DNA of 64,000 nt. It comes from Pegoplata infirma. Lineage: Eukaryota > Arthropoda > Insecta > Diptera > Anthomyiidae. Below, piece by piece: positions 54,240-64,000 of the stretch. The stretch lies in the NCBI GenBank assembly GCA_963921195.1, contig OY992537.1, positions 80,861,287-80,925,286 on the forward strand, in the 5' to 3' direction. The notes beneath the pieces are model-generated. The model made no database searches and was not told the origin of the DNA. It saw nothing but the letters and a program-made list of their open reading frames with translations. Within the stretch, counting starts at the first letter, position 1, and each line of letters starts with the position of its first letter. Position numbers and translations under genes: made by a program.

Positions 54240-54600
54240 GTGTAGTGAACCTTGAGTTAAAATCCAAAATCCATATCCAGAAAAATTTGAAAATGAAGTC
54301 AATGTTTTGAACCAAATTTGTATATTTTTTTCATAAATTTTTCGTACCAATTTTTGTGTTTTTTTTCAAAAAAAAAAAAATATAGAGTTCTTAAAATATT
54401 TTGGCTTCCTAAACACGAATCTGCCATCAGCAATTTGTTTCGAATCATCTTCTCGAGATAAAGCCACTTAAAGTTTTTGCGGATTAAGCCCTCAAAACCA
54501 CAAAGTTGGTTTTTTTCTGAAAATACTTCTGGATATACTCAACGGATTTTAGATTTTAACACCACGTTCTTTTAATTTAATTACATATCTGCAATTAAAG
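54240..54600. repeat. A-type foldback repeat
   Basis: GAGTTAAAATCCAAAATCCA (54254) is mirrored by GGATTTTAGATTTTAACACC (54543). TATCCAGAAAAATTTG by AAATACTTCTGGATATACTC. The centre carries CCTAAACACGAATCTGCCAT and TCTCGAGATAAAGCC, as at 28040-28110. Related to 4685-5435. Confidence 0.68.
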
Positions 54601-54639
54601 GGAAATTTCTTGCAAAATGCCGTTAAAATTAAAAAGAGC

Positions 54640-54878
54640 AAAAAAACCTTTGCTTTCACTGAAAAAAGATTTCTACAACTTCTGTACAATTCTTGCCCAA
54701 GTTTTTTTAGTATTTTTTAAGTATTTTTAGAAAAAAAAAATTAACAGTTTTTAATTTATCTTTGACGAATGATTAATATAGACTCCAAATTTTTTGGAAT
54801 AATTTTTCCCATCATCAGCTCTCAAAAGCGCATTGTTTTTTTGCTATAACCTAAAATTTAATTTTTCGGGACAGGCTA
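54640..54878. mobile_element. Relic of the P1/P3 palindromic hAT family, one end
   Basis: CCCATCATCAGCTCTCAAAAGC...ATAACCTAAAATTTAATTTTTCGGGACAGGCTA follows the right-arm order of P1 (AATCAGCTCTTTACTAAGC...GTGCCCTAAAA...TTTTCGGGACACACTA). The terminus would be 54878. No opposite end seen. Confidence 0.5.
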
Positions 54879-55088
54879 CTATATATATCGAAAATAAGTA
54901 ATCTTGGTAAAAAAAGCAATTAATATGTACCGAAAAACTAAACTAGTATTTTTTTTAATCAACATTCTAAAAACCGCCTGCCAAAAACATTAAATTTAAT
55001 GTACAAAATTTTGCACATTCGATTAATGCATGTTAAAAAAAAAGTTTTGAAAAATCTATCTAAAAACTGCATTTCGATAAAAAAATAT

Positions 55089-55270
55089 TTTAACATGATA
55101 ATGTTAGTTTGACTATATAAGCTACCGACGAAAAAAAAAAAAAAATTATTGTTTTTATTTTCTTACACCAAAAAAGGTTTGTAACTTCAATTTTGATAAT
55201 AATTCACCTGCTGGTGAATAAGAACGGGTTTCAACAGGTGGTAAACCAAATATGAGATAATTATAAAGAA
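55089..55270 (-). repeat. DINE 3'-tail copy without a body
   Basis: AACATGATAATGTTAGTTTG, GACTATATAAGCTACCGACG, then the hairpin TTCACCTGCTGGTGAA (about 55203-55218) and AACAGGTGGTAAACC. It lies just outside a complete element with its own tail, so two tails are in series. 54879-55088 before it is anonymous. Confidence 0.65.
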
Positions 55271-55319
55271 AAATTTTTTATTTTTTAATCAAGAAAATTT
55301 TTTTTTATACTTTTTTTTT

Positions 55320-55816
55320 TAATAATGTGCAGGACGCAACCTTAGTTTGACTATATAATCTATAGACGAAAAAATTAAGAATTATTGTTTTTAATTTCTT
55401 AAACCAAAATAAAAATAGTGCAGGACGTCACCTCAGTTTGACTATATAAGCTAACGACTAACAAAAACGAAAATAAGAATTACCGTTTTCAGTTCTTAAA
55501 GCCAAAAAGGTTTTTAACTTCGATTTGCAACTTGGATAATAACTCACCTGCTGGTGAATACAAGCGTTTTTCCCCAGATGGTGAATAAAACGTAACATAA
55601 TTATTTTTAAACAAACTATTTTTTTTTCATAATTTTTTCATCAAATTTTCTGATACCCTCCACTCTAGCGATAGAGGGTATATATAAGTTTGTCATTCCG
55701 TTTGTAACACCTCGAAATATTGGTCTAGGACCCCATAAAGTATATATATATTAATGATCCTCGATCGATTTTAAGTCGATCTAGCGATGTCCGTCCGTCC
55801 GTCCGTCCGTCCGTCC

Positions 55817-55879
<63 letters not shown>

Positions 55880-56694
55880 CGTAGAAAACACGCTAACTTT
55901 TGAAAGACTTTACAGAGGCTACTGAAGTTTGGCATATATATTTGTCATTTACCTGGTCAAGTTGGTATTGCAATCCAGCCAAATCGGTCCAGTGGTTCAA
56001 AAGTTATGAGCAAAAGAGTAAATTTCGGCAAGGGTGTTTCGCGAATTTACGAGATAAAAAACACGATAACTTTCGAAATACAATAATGAGACTACTGAAG
56101 CATGGCAAGTATATTTGCCGTTCCCCGGGTCTATTTGGTTTTAAATTTCAGCTCAATCGGTCCAGTGGTTCAAAAGTTATAAGCAAAACCCTGAATTTCA
56201 GATTAGTTTCATCTAAAATGCCATGTGTTTTAACAAGTTTTAAAAGCATTGGTGGTAACTAAACAATGCTTTTCAAACTTGTTTAATTTTAAAGCAATGC
56301 TTTTTAAACTTGTTTAGTTTTAAAAGCATTGGTTACTTAAAAATTACACTCGAACAAAATTTTACACTCAAAAAAAATTTTACACTCAAAAAAAATTTTA
56401 CACTCAAAAAAAAAATTTTTTTTTTTTTTTTACAAAAATTACAATATTCACTCAGAAATATTTTTACAGTAAAAAAAAATTACACTCGAAAAAAATTTTA
56501 CACTCAAAAAAAAAATAGTAATTTTTCTTTTTTTTTTTAAAAAAATGACAAACAAAGAGTTTTTTACTCAAAATAAAATATTTCTAATCAAAATTGTTAA
56601 TTTTTTCACGTTAAAAAATGTACTACCCTTAAAAAAAATGCATTGTGGAGGGTATTCATAGATTCGGCAAAGTCGAATTTAACTTTTCTACTTG
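55320..56694 (-). mobile_element. DINE-1/Helentron-like element H, complete, reverse
   Basis: Tail 55320-55600 (two GTGCAGGACG blocks; hairpin TCACCTGCTGGTGA), TTTTTTCATAATTTTTTCAT array, terminal hairpin TACCCTC...GAGGGTA (about 55653-55680), ATAAGTTTGTCATTCCGTTT, GGACCCCATAAAGTATATAT, TTAAGTCGATCTAGCGATGT, a long GTCC/GTCT microsatellite. Then twin ATCGGTCCAGTGGTTCAAAA blocks and the 5' head GATTCGGCAAAGTCGAAT near 56661. This is the longest copy here. The ORF 55900-56262 is repeat sequence. Confidence 0.85.
55789..55882 (+). repeat. (GTCC)n(GTCT)n(GTCC)n microsatellite
   Basis: About 94 bp: roughly seven GTCC, fifteen GTCT and two GTCC units. It is the microsatellite region characteristic of DINE-1-type elements, expanded here. 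Confidence 0.95.
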
Positions 56695-56732
56695 TTTTTT
56701 TTAATGTTTATTTATTAAATTTTTAACATATA

Positions 56733-56897
56733 ATTACAAATCATATACTAAATTACAAATCATATACTAAATTTACCTAACGGTGACAAACACCATTGTC
56801 TCGTTGTAGCGAAAGAGACCAAGGCCTCTGGTGGGAATCGAACCCACGACCCCCAGACTCACAGACTAGCACGCTACAAACTAGCCTACCGTGGCGC
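56733..56897 (-). mobile_element. tRNA-derived SINE, copy 3, reverse
   Basis: Read on the minus strand: GGCGCCACGGTAGGCTAGTT, GGGTTCGATTCCCACC (B box), GTCTCTTTCGCTACAACGAG and GTTAGGTAAATTTAGT. The tail holds two copies of TTTAGTATATGATTTGTAAT. It lies immediately beyond the 5' head of DINE H. Same family as 27183 and 32495. Confidence 0.85.
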
Positions 56898-56929
56898 CAT
56901 TTATCAATTTTTTTTTAACAAAAACTTGT

Positions 56930-57175
56930 TCGTCAATTATTTTTTCATCAAAAATTTTTTTTCATATTTTGTTCCATCAATTTTTTTTCCAAAATTTTTT
57001 TCATCAAATTTTATTTTTTTCATGAATTTTTTTTTATCAATATAGCTTTTGCATGAAAATTTTTTTTACTCGTAAATTTTTTTTTTTCATCAAAATTTTT
57101 TTTATTCGTAAATTTTTTTTTCTTCATCAAAAACTTTATTTCAGCAAACCTTTTTTTTAAATTTTTTTTTCTTTT
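56930..57175. repeat. TTTTTTTCATCAAAAATTTT array
   Basis: The same T-rich CATCAA words as in 16345-17165, ahead of the next DINE fragment. No unit order is recoverable. Confidence 0.65.
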
Positions 57176-57253
57176 TTTTTCACAGAAACTACTTGCTTAC
57201 CAAGTCGAAAATTCTGTTATAAAATGTTCCATTTGTTTAACAAATGTACAAGA

Positions 57254-57600
57254 AACAAGTGAGAGTGTTGAAATCTTCGATGCCGAATCAATAATACTCT
57301 CCAAAATGTAAAAAAACCTTTTTTGTACTTAACTAATGCCAATGGATTACAATGGACCTCAGAGTCTACGTGTGCTGACATAAAATGTCAGCACCCACCA
57401 ACAAGCTAACCTAATTCACTCATTTAGCAAATTTACAGCTCTTTTGGTGTAGACTGCATCTCACTTTTCACAGACAGATGGACAGATGTATATATATTGT
57501 CTTAGAAATGGATCAATACTATATAAACTTAATGGGGTCCTCGACCGATATTTCAATTCGTTTCTCATGGAATGGCAAATAACATTATTTTTTCCAAAAA
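57254..57600 (+). mobile_element. DINE-1/Helentron-like element I, diverged
   Basis: 5' head CAAGTGAGAGTGTTGAAATC with TCGATGCCGAATC. Body with a small ACATAAAATGTC hairpin. Remnant CACAGACAGATGGACAGATG, ATGGGGTCCTCGACCGATAT, TTTCTCATGGAATGGCAAAT. The terminal hairpin is lost. Confidence 0.65.
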
Positions 57601-58314
57601 AAAACTTTGATTTGGAAAGTATGTTTTGGGCTAGAGTACAAAATTCGCAGGAAATTTTTAGGTGCATTGGTGTCAAAAAGGTCAATTGTTAGATTCGAAT
57701 GCTTTTTAAATGCTGAGATAAAATAAACTCTTTCGAAGACACAGCTCTTCAAAGTGTTACACTTTTAAATTTTTGATGACCCGCGGTCAGATTTTATAAA
57801 ATTACTGGTGGAAAGAATGATATAAGAATATAAAAAAGTGTGATATAATCTTAATACTAATTTAAGTAACTTTATTGAAATGATAAATTTGTGATAATAA
57901 TAGAGTTGAGTTGTTCATGAAGGTTTTTTCGGTTTTTAGGTTTTTTCGTTCAATTCGCTTAATTGTTTGAGAATAATTTGGTTTATTAGTTATTAATGCC
58001 AACATCAACTATTATATTATTGTTGGCATTAGCGTTTCTTTTTCTTGTACTTTTTGATCCAATTTCTTAGCATGTATATTTTCTTAATGGTGGTATTTTT
58101 GAACCAATGTACAAAAGTAATCCTAAATAAAAATTGTTCATTAACTATATGAAAAACATTTTTAACAATAAATTACACACAACAACGACATTTTTTTTTT
58201 AAGTATAGTCAACTTATACAAAGCATTGTTTTTTTAAGAACAATTTAATCTTATTAAATTATTGTTTCTGTAAAGACAGTCGAGCTCAGGCTCCAATTAT
58301 AATTATGTATTATA
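57601..58314. other. No gene; hairpin at 57995-58030
   Basis: AATGCCAACA...TGTTGGCATT (ten paired bases, 16-nt loop with further ATTAT pairing). Otherwise AT-rich and anonymous. Confidence 0.45.
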
Positions 58315-58545
58315 ATTTTTTGATTTGTTATATATGGTTTTTGAATTGAAAAAAGTGTGAAGGAAAAATTTTAATTTTTCTAAAAATTTAAGACATCCTG
58401 GTTTGTTTTTTACTAGTTTCATATTATCCAGTTATAATAATCTTCAGAAAAACTTTTAGTGTCAAATTTATTTAGTTAATAGTCAATAAAACTCTATATG
58501 TGAAAATTATTAACAGATCGCAGCCGACAAGGATTAAACTCATCT
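58315..58545 (-). mobile_element. Second SINE type, 5'-truncated copy, minus strand
   Basis: Matches 35030-35225: AGACATCCTGGTTTGTTTTT, ATATTATCCAGTTATAATAA, ATAGTCAATAAAACTCTATA, then CGCAGCCGACAAGGATTAAA. The tRNA-like B box survives in changed form (GAGTTTAATCC on the minus strand). The A-box portion is missing. Confidence 0.65.
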
Positions 58546-59162
58546 TATTTTATGTCGCTTTAAAATTTTACTTTTTGCAACTTTTTATTTTTAAGTTTTC
58601 TCTGAGACATAACAAAAGATTTCTCTTAATTATCGCTGGGATAGGCCTATTGTAGTTAGTCAACATTTACTTAACTTCACTATATGAATGTATTTTTACA
58701 TGTCAAAACAGCAGTGGGTACATACATTCACATGTATGTAGTTCAAGTGTACATAATAGTTAGTTTTGAAAGATATTAAAAAACTCATAAGAGTGAGTCG
58801 CTGCGTGCCTTCGCTTTCATAAGGAATTTCTATAGAAAAAGTACACGTTCATAATTTAAAAATATTTTCCTTCAAATTCATAAAAGTTAAAGAAGGCTTA
58901 ATAAGAGGTTTATGAAATAAATTTTGTATAGACATTCGATTAATAATCCTGCTGATAAACGATTTTCTTTTTTATAAATTTGAACGTTTATCTTTAAGAC
59001 AAAGACTAATGTAACAACCCACTCTTACCCATAGACGACCATGATTTTCGGCCGAATTTAATCAGAATTTCTTTTCATATTCGCAATTTTTGACCAAATA
59101 ATACTTACGCAACAAAAAATTGTATCCCCTACCCCATCTTTCCCCCTTATTATTATTGATAT
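58546..59162. other. No recognised feature
   Basis: AT-rich. Contains TACATACATTCACATGTATG (near 58730), a short palindromic tract. No coding signal. Confidence 0.35.
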
Positions 59163-61980
59163 ACACTGTGTGGTTAAAAATGTTTAATATAAATGTCGTT
59201 GTATATGTTTAATTTTTTTTTGCAGATTATATTAGTTGACACCCATACAAATAGTTTAAGCCCAAATTAAAAAAAATCTATCGTGGGGTTTTTGAGATAA
59301 GTAATATGATTTTCATCTTATGTAATACAGGAAAATGGAAAAACTTGTGTGAAAGTGTAACAAATGAGTATTAATGTTTAATGTCCTGAATCTAAATCCT
59401 TTTTAAAAAATTTTCTATGACTCCTCAGTTTTGAGAAAATCGCGTTTTAAAATAAAACAAAATCGAGATTTTGTCATTTTTAACCGTAGGAGGTTCAGCG
59501 AAAAAAAGTCACAAACAGAACAACCAGGTCTGGAGAGACCTGGTTGGTCTGGGTTTTACGGGGTTTTACATAACCAGAAATCCGAAAAGTGTATGTCAAT
59601 GTGTAAACGTTCTGCATATCGAGGGGCTATCTAAAAAAAACACAACTTTTCAGGAGAGCCAAAAAACTGTTTATTTCCCGTATTGTTAGAGTAATTAAAA
59701 TTCGATATTCTACAATATTTTTTTTAATTAACTACTGAATCTCACATATAATTTGCTGTTTAAATTTTGCACTTTTGCGGATTTTATGATAGATAGAGGG
59801 TTTTGAACGAAAATGAATGAGAGGGTTTTGCATTTTAATAAAAATGAATTAAAATGATTTCATTTAAGACATTGGTAAAATGTTATATTGATTTATTAAT
59901 AATATAAGCCGTATAAAAATTCTAAAATCGCGGTCTTGGTCCACAGGTGCTGATTTTTAAGACAAACATTTTTTTTACCGCATTCATCTCAAAAGTTGAC
60001 AATCTGTTGAGTATGTTATGTAAAAAATAGTAAAAAAAATTAAAAACGAGGTTTTGGTAAACAGATACAGATCAGCATCGTGATTTTTAAGATTGAAATT
60101 TTTGTTTCATAATGTACACAAGACCTAAAAGTTTTGAGCCATATTTTTCAAAAAAGTCAAACAAGAATTTTAAGAAAAACTTAGCATCAGTGGACCAAAA
60201 TCGTGGTTCTGGAATTTTGTCAAATTCATGTTTTGTCAAATTCATGTTCAGCACGCAAAAATTATTATAAAAATGTGTAATCCATGATGAAATTATTAAA
60301 AAAAAAATATTTATAAATTAATTATTTGAAAATATAGAGGGTTTTAATTGTTTAAGGGATAGAGAAAACCAAAAATGCAAATGAAATGGCAAAAAAAAAT
60401 ATTTTTGTTCTGAATTTTACACCATTTCACTGAATATTTTGGCATCAAAAAGTAATTTTCGTGAGATCTGAAGAAAGAGGGTTTTGAATATAGGCCCTCG
60501 ATATACTATTTTTCGACGGTGTTAAAAATAATAAAGTCTGGATTTCTTTTAAACGCGATTTTCTCAAAATTGAGATGTCATAGAAACTTTTGAAAAGGCT
60601 TTTATTTTTAAAAAATAACACTTTTATAACTGGGTAACTCCAAAAATTTTCGCCCCACTGTTCGGAAACATGCCTTTGGACGCCACTGAGAATTTGGCTC
60701 ATAGATATCCACGTTTATATGAGATATGTTGCATTTTTGGATTTTCAAAATTTGCTGTACTTTTCAAATTATCGCGGGTCAAAGTTCGACTTTTTTAGCA
60801 AAAGTCAGAAAAATACATGACGTTTAACGTGCTCTAACTTTTTAACTAGTAATCCGATTATCACAAGTAATGGCTTATATGAAAGTTTAATTCTTCTCTT
60901 TTAGGAAATATTTTTAAAAGAATACGGTTTCTTTTCAGAAGTGTTGCAAAAATTCAAAAACATTATTTTTTTGCGAATATTTAAAGAAACACATCTTCGA
61001 TTTTTTTAAAAAAAAGTTTGGTGATAAACAATACTGTTTTGTACAACATATCCAAAATTCAGAGTGGGATCCCAATGGGATCAAAAAATATTCTGGTTTT
61101 AGTACGAAGTTCTTAAATTTTACCTTAGAAAATTAAAATTTTATGTTTCTTCAATATAAAAATTTAAATTTTCAAAGAAAATTATACTATTAAAATTTTG
61201 AAAACATTCAAAACATTAGAAATTTAAGTTTTCTAAGGGAAAAATATGAGAACCTCGTACTTAAAACAGAATATTTTTTGATCCCATGGAGATCACACTC
61301 TGAATTTTGAATATGTTATACAAAACATTGTTATTTTTCACCAGAATTTTTTTAAAAAAAATCGCAGATGTGTTTTTTTAAATATTCGAAAAGAAAAAAT
61401 GTTTTAGCATTTTTGCATCATTTCTGTAAAAAAAACTGTGTTATTTTAAAAATATTTTCTAAAAGAAGAACCCCAGCTTTCACATGAGCCTAAATTTGTG
61501 AAAATCGGTTCATTGGTTAAGAAGTTACAGCTCTTTAAACGTGATGTATTTTTCTTACTTTTGCTTAAAAAGTCAATCTTTGACCCGCCATAATTCGTTA
61601 AATACACCAAATGTAAAAAAACGATATATGGTGCATATATCATATTTATGAGGGCTATCTATGTGTCAAGGTTCAAATTAATCTGAGACACCATTTCCAA
61701 AAATGACTAAAATTTGAGCTAATTTTTTTGGAATGGCCCAACTTTTGAAAAGACTAAAGTTTAGATTCAGGACATAGAACATTGTAAATCATATGTTTCA
61801 CTTTTACACAAGTTTTGCTGTTTATCTATATAATAAGATAAAAATGTTATTATCTCAAAGAATCTACAATAGATTCTTTTCAATTTGGGCTTAAACTATT
61901 CGTTGGAATGAAAACATATATAATCTGCAAAAACTTTTCATATGCAATGATATGCAATTAAAATTGTTTAACCACATTCT
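59163..61980. mobile_element. Foldback element (D type), about 2.8 kb
   Basis: The outer arms 59165-59400 and 61740-61978 mirror each other: TGTGGTTAAAAATGTTTAAT / TTGTTTAACCACA, TAGTTTAAGCCCAAATT / AATTTGGGCTTAAACTA, TCCTGAATCTAAA / TTTAGATTCAGGA. The inner palindrome 60700-61660 turns near 61175 (GATCAAAAAATATTCTG / CAGAATATTTTTTGATC). TTTTGAGAAAATCGCGTTTT (59430) is mirrored at 60555. The asymmetric middle repeats GAGGGTTTTGAA. A perfect hairpin AACCAGGTCT-GGAG-AGACCTGGTT starts near 59523. No transposase recognised. Confidence 0.75.
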
Positions 61981-62679
61981 CATCAAAACTGATTAAACTT
62001 TCCAAGATTCTAGAAATACAATCAGAAAGACGCACCAAAAAGGTGTTAAAGTTTCTCCATATTTAATTTTACCAAAAAATTTTTTGTATTGCACCATATT
62101 CATCCAGTGCCGATAAAATTTTCTAAAAAATAATTTTCCAACTTAAATTAAATGCAATATTTACCTTACCGGGTATAATTATTCCACAAGAATTTTAATT
62201 TTTAAAACTCCCTCAGGAACTAAACCAGCAAAATCTTAGTACATTACGTAAAATAACTACCCATAACACTATCACTGCTTTCATTTTAATTAATTATATT
62301 TTCAAATGTTGTCTTCATTTTTCAGATTTCTTACAATAGCTGCACTTATTTTTTTATTTTAAAGATTTTATTCTGAATTTAACAGAAACTTGATATTTTG
62401 ATAAATTTATTCTCAATTTTGTAGATTTTTAATTTTGCGTATAAGCAAAACATTACCCCAAGCCCTCTTCCCTTGTAAACGCGCCTTCGGTACAAGTTTG
62501 ATATTGCTACTCAGAACTAACTTGAATGAACATGATTTACTCATCGAAAGTATTTGTATCTTTGACTGTTTATTAAAACTTTTGTAAACTTTTGTGTTAA
62601 GCAATGCAATCGAAGTATTTGTATACATGATATGAATGAATTCGAAAATGTCATTAGGGTGGTCAAAAATGAGTATCCA
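61981..62679. other. No recognised feature
   Basis: AT-rich. The short GC-richer CCAAGCCCTCTTCCCTTGTAA...CGCGCCTTCGG stretch (62458-62490) is unassigned. The minus-strand ORF 62413-62682 has no motif. Confidence 0.35.
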
Positions 62680-63667
62680 CACTGATAGAAAAACGCTTCA
62701 TATCACTAATGAATGGAATTCATTAAATTTGATTCATTGCAACAACGAAATTTTTCATATGCTGAATGAAATTTCATACATATTGTGCAAGATTTTTGAT
62801 TCATTAGATTTTGATTCATTAGATTTCGTAGTTTCATTAAAAAATTTCATTAAGTTTTGTTTACAAAATTTTCTGTTTTTTGACACTTGTCGTGTCGCGT
62901 CTGTTTAGTCTGTTAGTTTACGCGCGCAAAAAACAGCTGATCAGAGCGTGATTTTTTCTAAGAATTTTTTTACGAAATTTAAAATGAAATGTTGCTGATT
63001 AATTATAAGTATTTATTAAACTCACGTTGTTTTAAATTATTTCGGGGTTTTACTTATGTATTAAATTTTGTGTGAGAAAACTGAGTGAAATCTATAGATA
63101 AAATAAAAAATATGTGAAAGTATTTTTTTTAACTTGGTTATTTTGTGATTTTTTCAGATTTTTTTACGAAATTTTAAATAAAAACTAATTTATTAGTTAA
63201 CTAATTTTTGTGATGTTTTATATTAGTTCGTGGTTTTAATGTATTACAATTTAAGGTTGGAGTAAAATTTTGTGCGAGAAAACTAAGTGAAAACAATTTT
63301 TTATTATTTTTAATTCTATAAAAAGATTTTTACAATTTCATACATATATTTCATTTTAAAAATAAAAGTAACATTTATTCAATAAAAGTATTTCATTTCA
63401 AAAATAAAAAGTAGGATTTATTCAATGAAAGTATTTCATAAGAATTAAAAACTTTTTTCATTAAAGTAATGAAACATTTTCATAAAATGCAATTTTTATT
63501 TTGTATGAACAATTTTCATTAATTTAATGAAACTTGTTCTTGCAATTACATTTTATGATACCCATTTCATTAATTCAATGAAACCCTACATAGGTTCCTT
63601 TTTAACGTCATTTTTCATAACATTAATGTAGATTTTCATTATTGTCATGTACAAATTTCTATCAGTG
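62680..63667. mobile_element. MITE with CACTGATAGAAA ends and many TTCATTAA/TTAATGAA words
   Basis: CACTGATAGAAAAACG at the left and complement CACTGATAGAAATTTG at the right. Mirrored CATTAATGAA-type words run through both ends (TCATTAATTTAATGAAAC, 63514). 988 bp. The flanks share only CA, so the superfamily is not decided. The 90-aa ORF (62636-62908) crosses the boundary and is not a gene. Confidence 0.72.
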
Positions 63668-64000
63668 CAGGAAACCCGAGTACTCATTTCTCTTTCGTTT
63701 TTACCACAACTCTTAACTCTTAGGGCTTCCAATCGGCAAATCCCGATCTTGAAAATCCCGGGATTTTCAGGATTGGGCAAATTCCGAATCTCTGGATTTC
63801 TATTTTTTAATCCCGGGATTTTCACGGTCACGATTTTTTATTATTTTTTTAATTTTTTTATTATTTTTATATTTATAAAACAAAAATCTACAAAAGATCC
63901 TTCTGTTACCAAAATGTGAACCGTTTGCGAAATGTTAAGCTTGCACAAAATTCTCAAAACTAATGGTGGTTCGACGAAAGGGCTTTTGACACATCTTAAC
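63668..64000. other. Possible hAT-like left end with CCCGGGATTTTC repeats
   Basis: TTAGGGCTTCCAATCGGC (63720), then AAATCCCGGGATTTTCAGG and TTAATCCCGGGATTTTCACG (63756, 63811). The pattern resembles the cluster at 36507 and the TAGGGTTT terminus at 14140. The element would run off the window. The ORFs on both strands are mirror frames through the palindromes. Confidence 0.4.

Noticed and set aside
53310..54350. Several 70-148-aa ORFs on both strands with repeating seven-residue units
   Set aside because: They are translations of a 21-bp minisatellite; the period divisible by three keeps frames open in both directions. No start context or non-repeat protein homology.
55900..56262. 120-aa plus-strand ORF
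   Set aside because: Lies wholly inside the reverse DINE-like element, whose ATCGGTCCAGTGGTTCAAAA block occurs twice; non-coding repeat.

Overview
This window looks like repeat-saturated, strongly AT-rich DNA from an insect genome, most likely a fly (Diptera). The pointers are DINE-1/INE-1-like (Helentron-associated) elements with GTCC/GTCT microsatellites, tRNA-derived SINEs, a piggyBac-like relic, Jockey/CR1-type non-LTR retrotransposon fragments, and many hAT-, Harbinger- and mariner-like MITEs. A calyptrate fly is my guess and is not shown by the sequence. I found no host protein-coding gene, functional tRNA, rRNA or CRISPR array. The window reads as an intergenic or large-intron 'transposon graveyard'. 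The only convincing protein homology is in broken transposable elements.

Layout. 0-2.4 kb: two abutting copies of a TIR element (CCCAGCAGAAAT ends), the first split by a hAT MITE; a third copy is at 22.0 kb. 3-6 kb: dispersed and foldback repeats. 6.3-11 kb: three DINE-like elements, one with a MITE in its terminal hairpin. 11-15 kb: nested MITEs and two hAT-like elements carrying the same degenerate CAGATTCTGAGA array. 16-19 kb: two DINE-like elements around a 0.8-kb TTTTTCATCAAA-type array. 20.3-21.9 kb: piggyBac-like element (TTAA duplication) hosting two MITEs. 23.3-25.5 kb: foldback element with tandem units in its arms, carrying a palindromic hAT element. 27-31.5 kb: SINE, a miRNA-sized hairpin, a DINE interrupted by two adjacent MITEs, and two tandem DINEs. 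32-36 kb: SINE and a long palindrome interrupted by a second SINE type. 36.9-39.5 kb: one reverse-transcriptase relic (minus strand) split by a 2-kb repeat block. 39.5-42.4 kb: hAT-like element with a nested hAT MITE, and another MITE. 43.4-47 kb: 3.5-kb composite holding two palindromic hAT elements. 47-48.8 kb: frameshifted plus-strand non-LTR RT. 50-55 kb: foldbacks and a 1-kb palindrome built of 21-bp repeats. 55-57.6 kb: complete reverse DINE, SINE, partial DINE. 59.2-62 kb: 2.8-kb foldback. 62.7-63.7 kb: MITE.

The strongest novel theme is long-arm palindromic elements. Three (24.2, 43.5 and 44.3 kb) have perfect 8-bp target duplications and TAG...CTA ends, which makes them hAT-like despite being almost entirely inverted repeat. 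Two of these share a conserved core. Any transcript through them would fold into long dsRNA, so they are candidates for endo-siRNA hairpin loci (inference). Nested insertions with clean duplications allow relative dating in many places.
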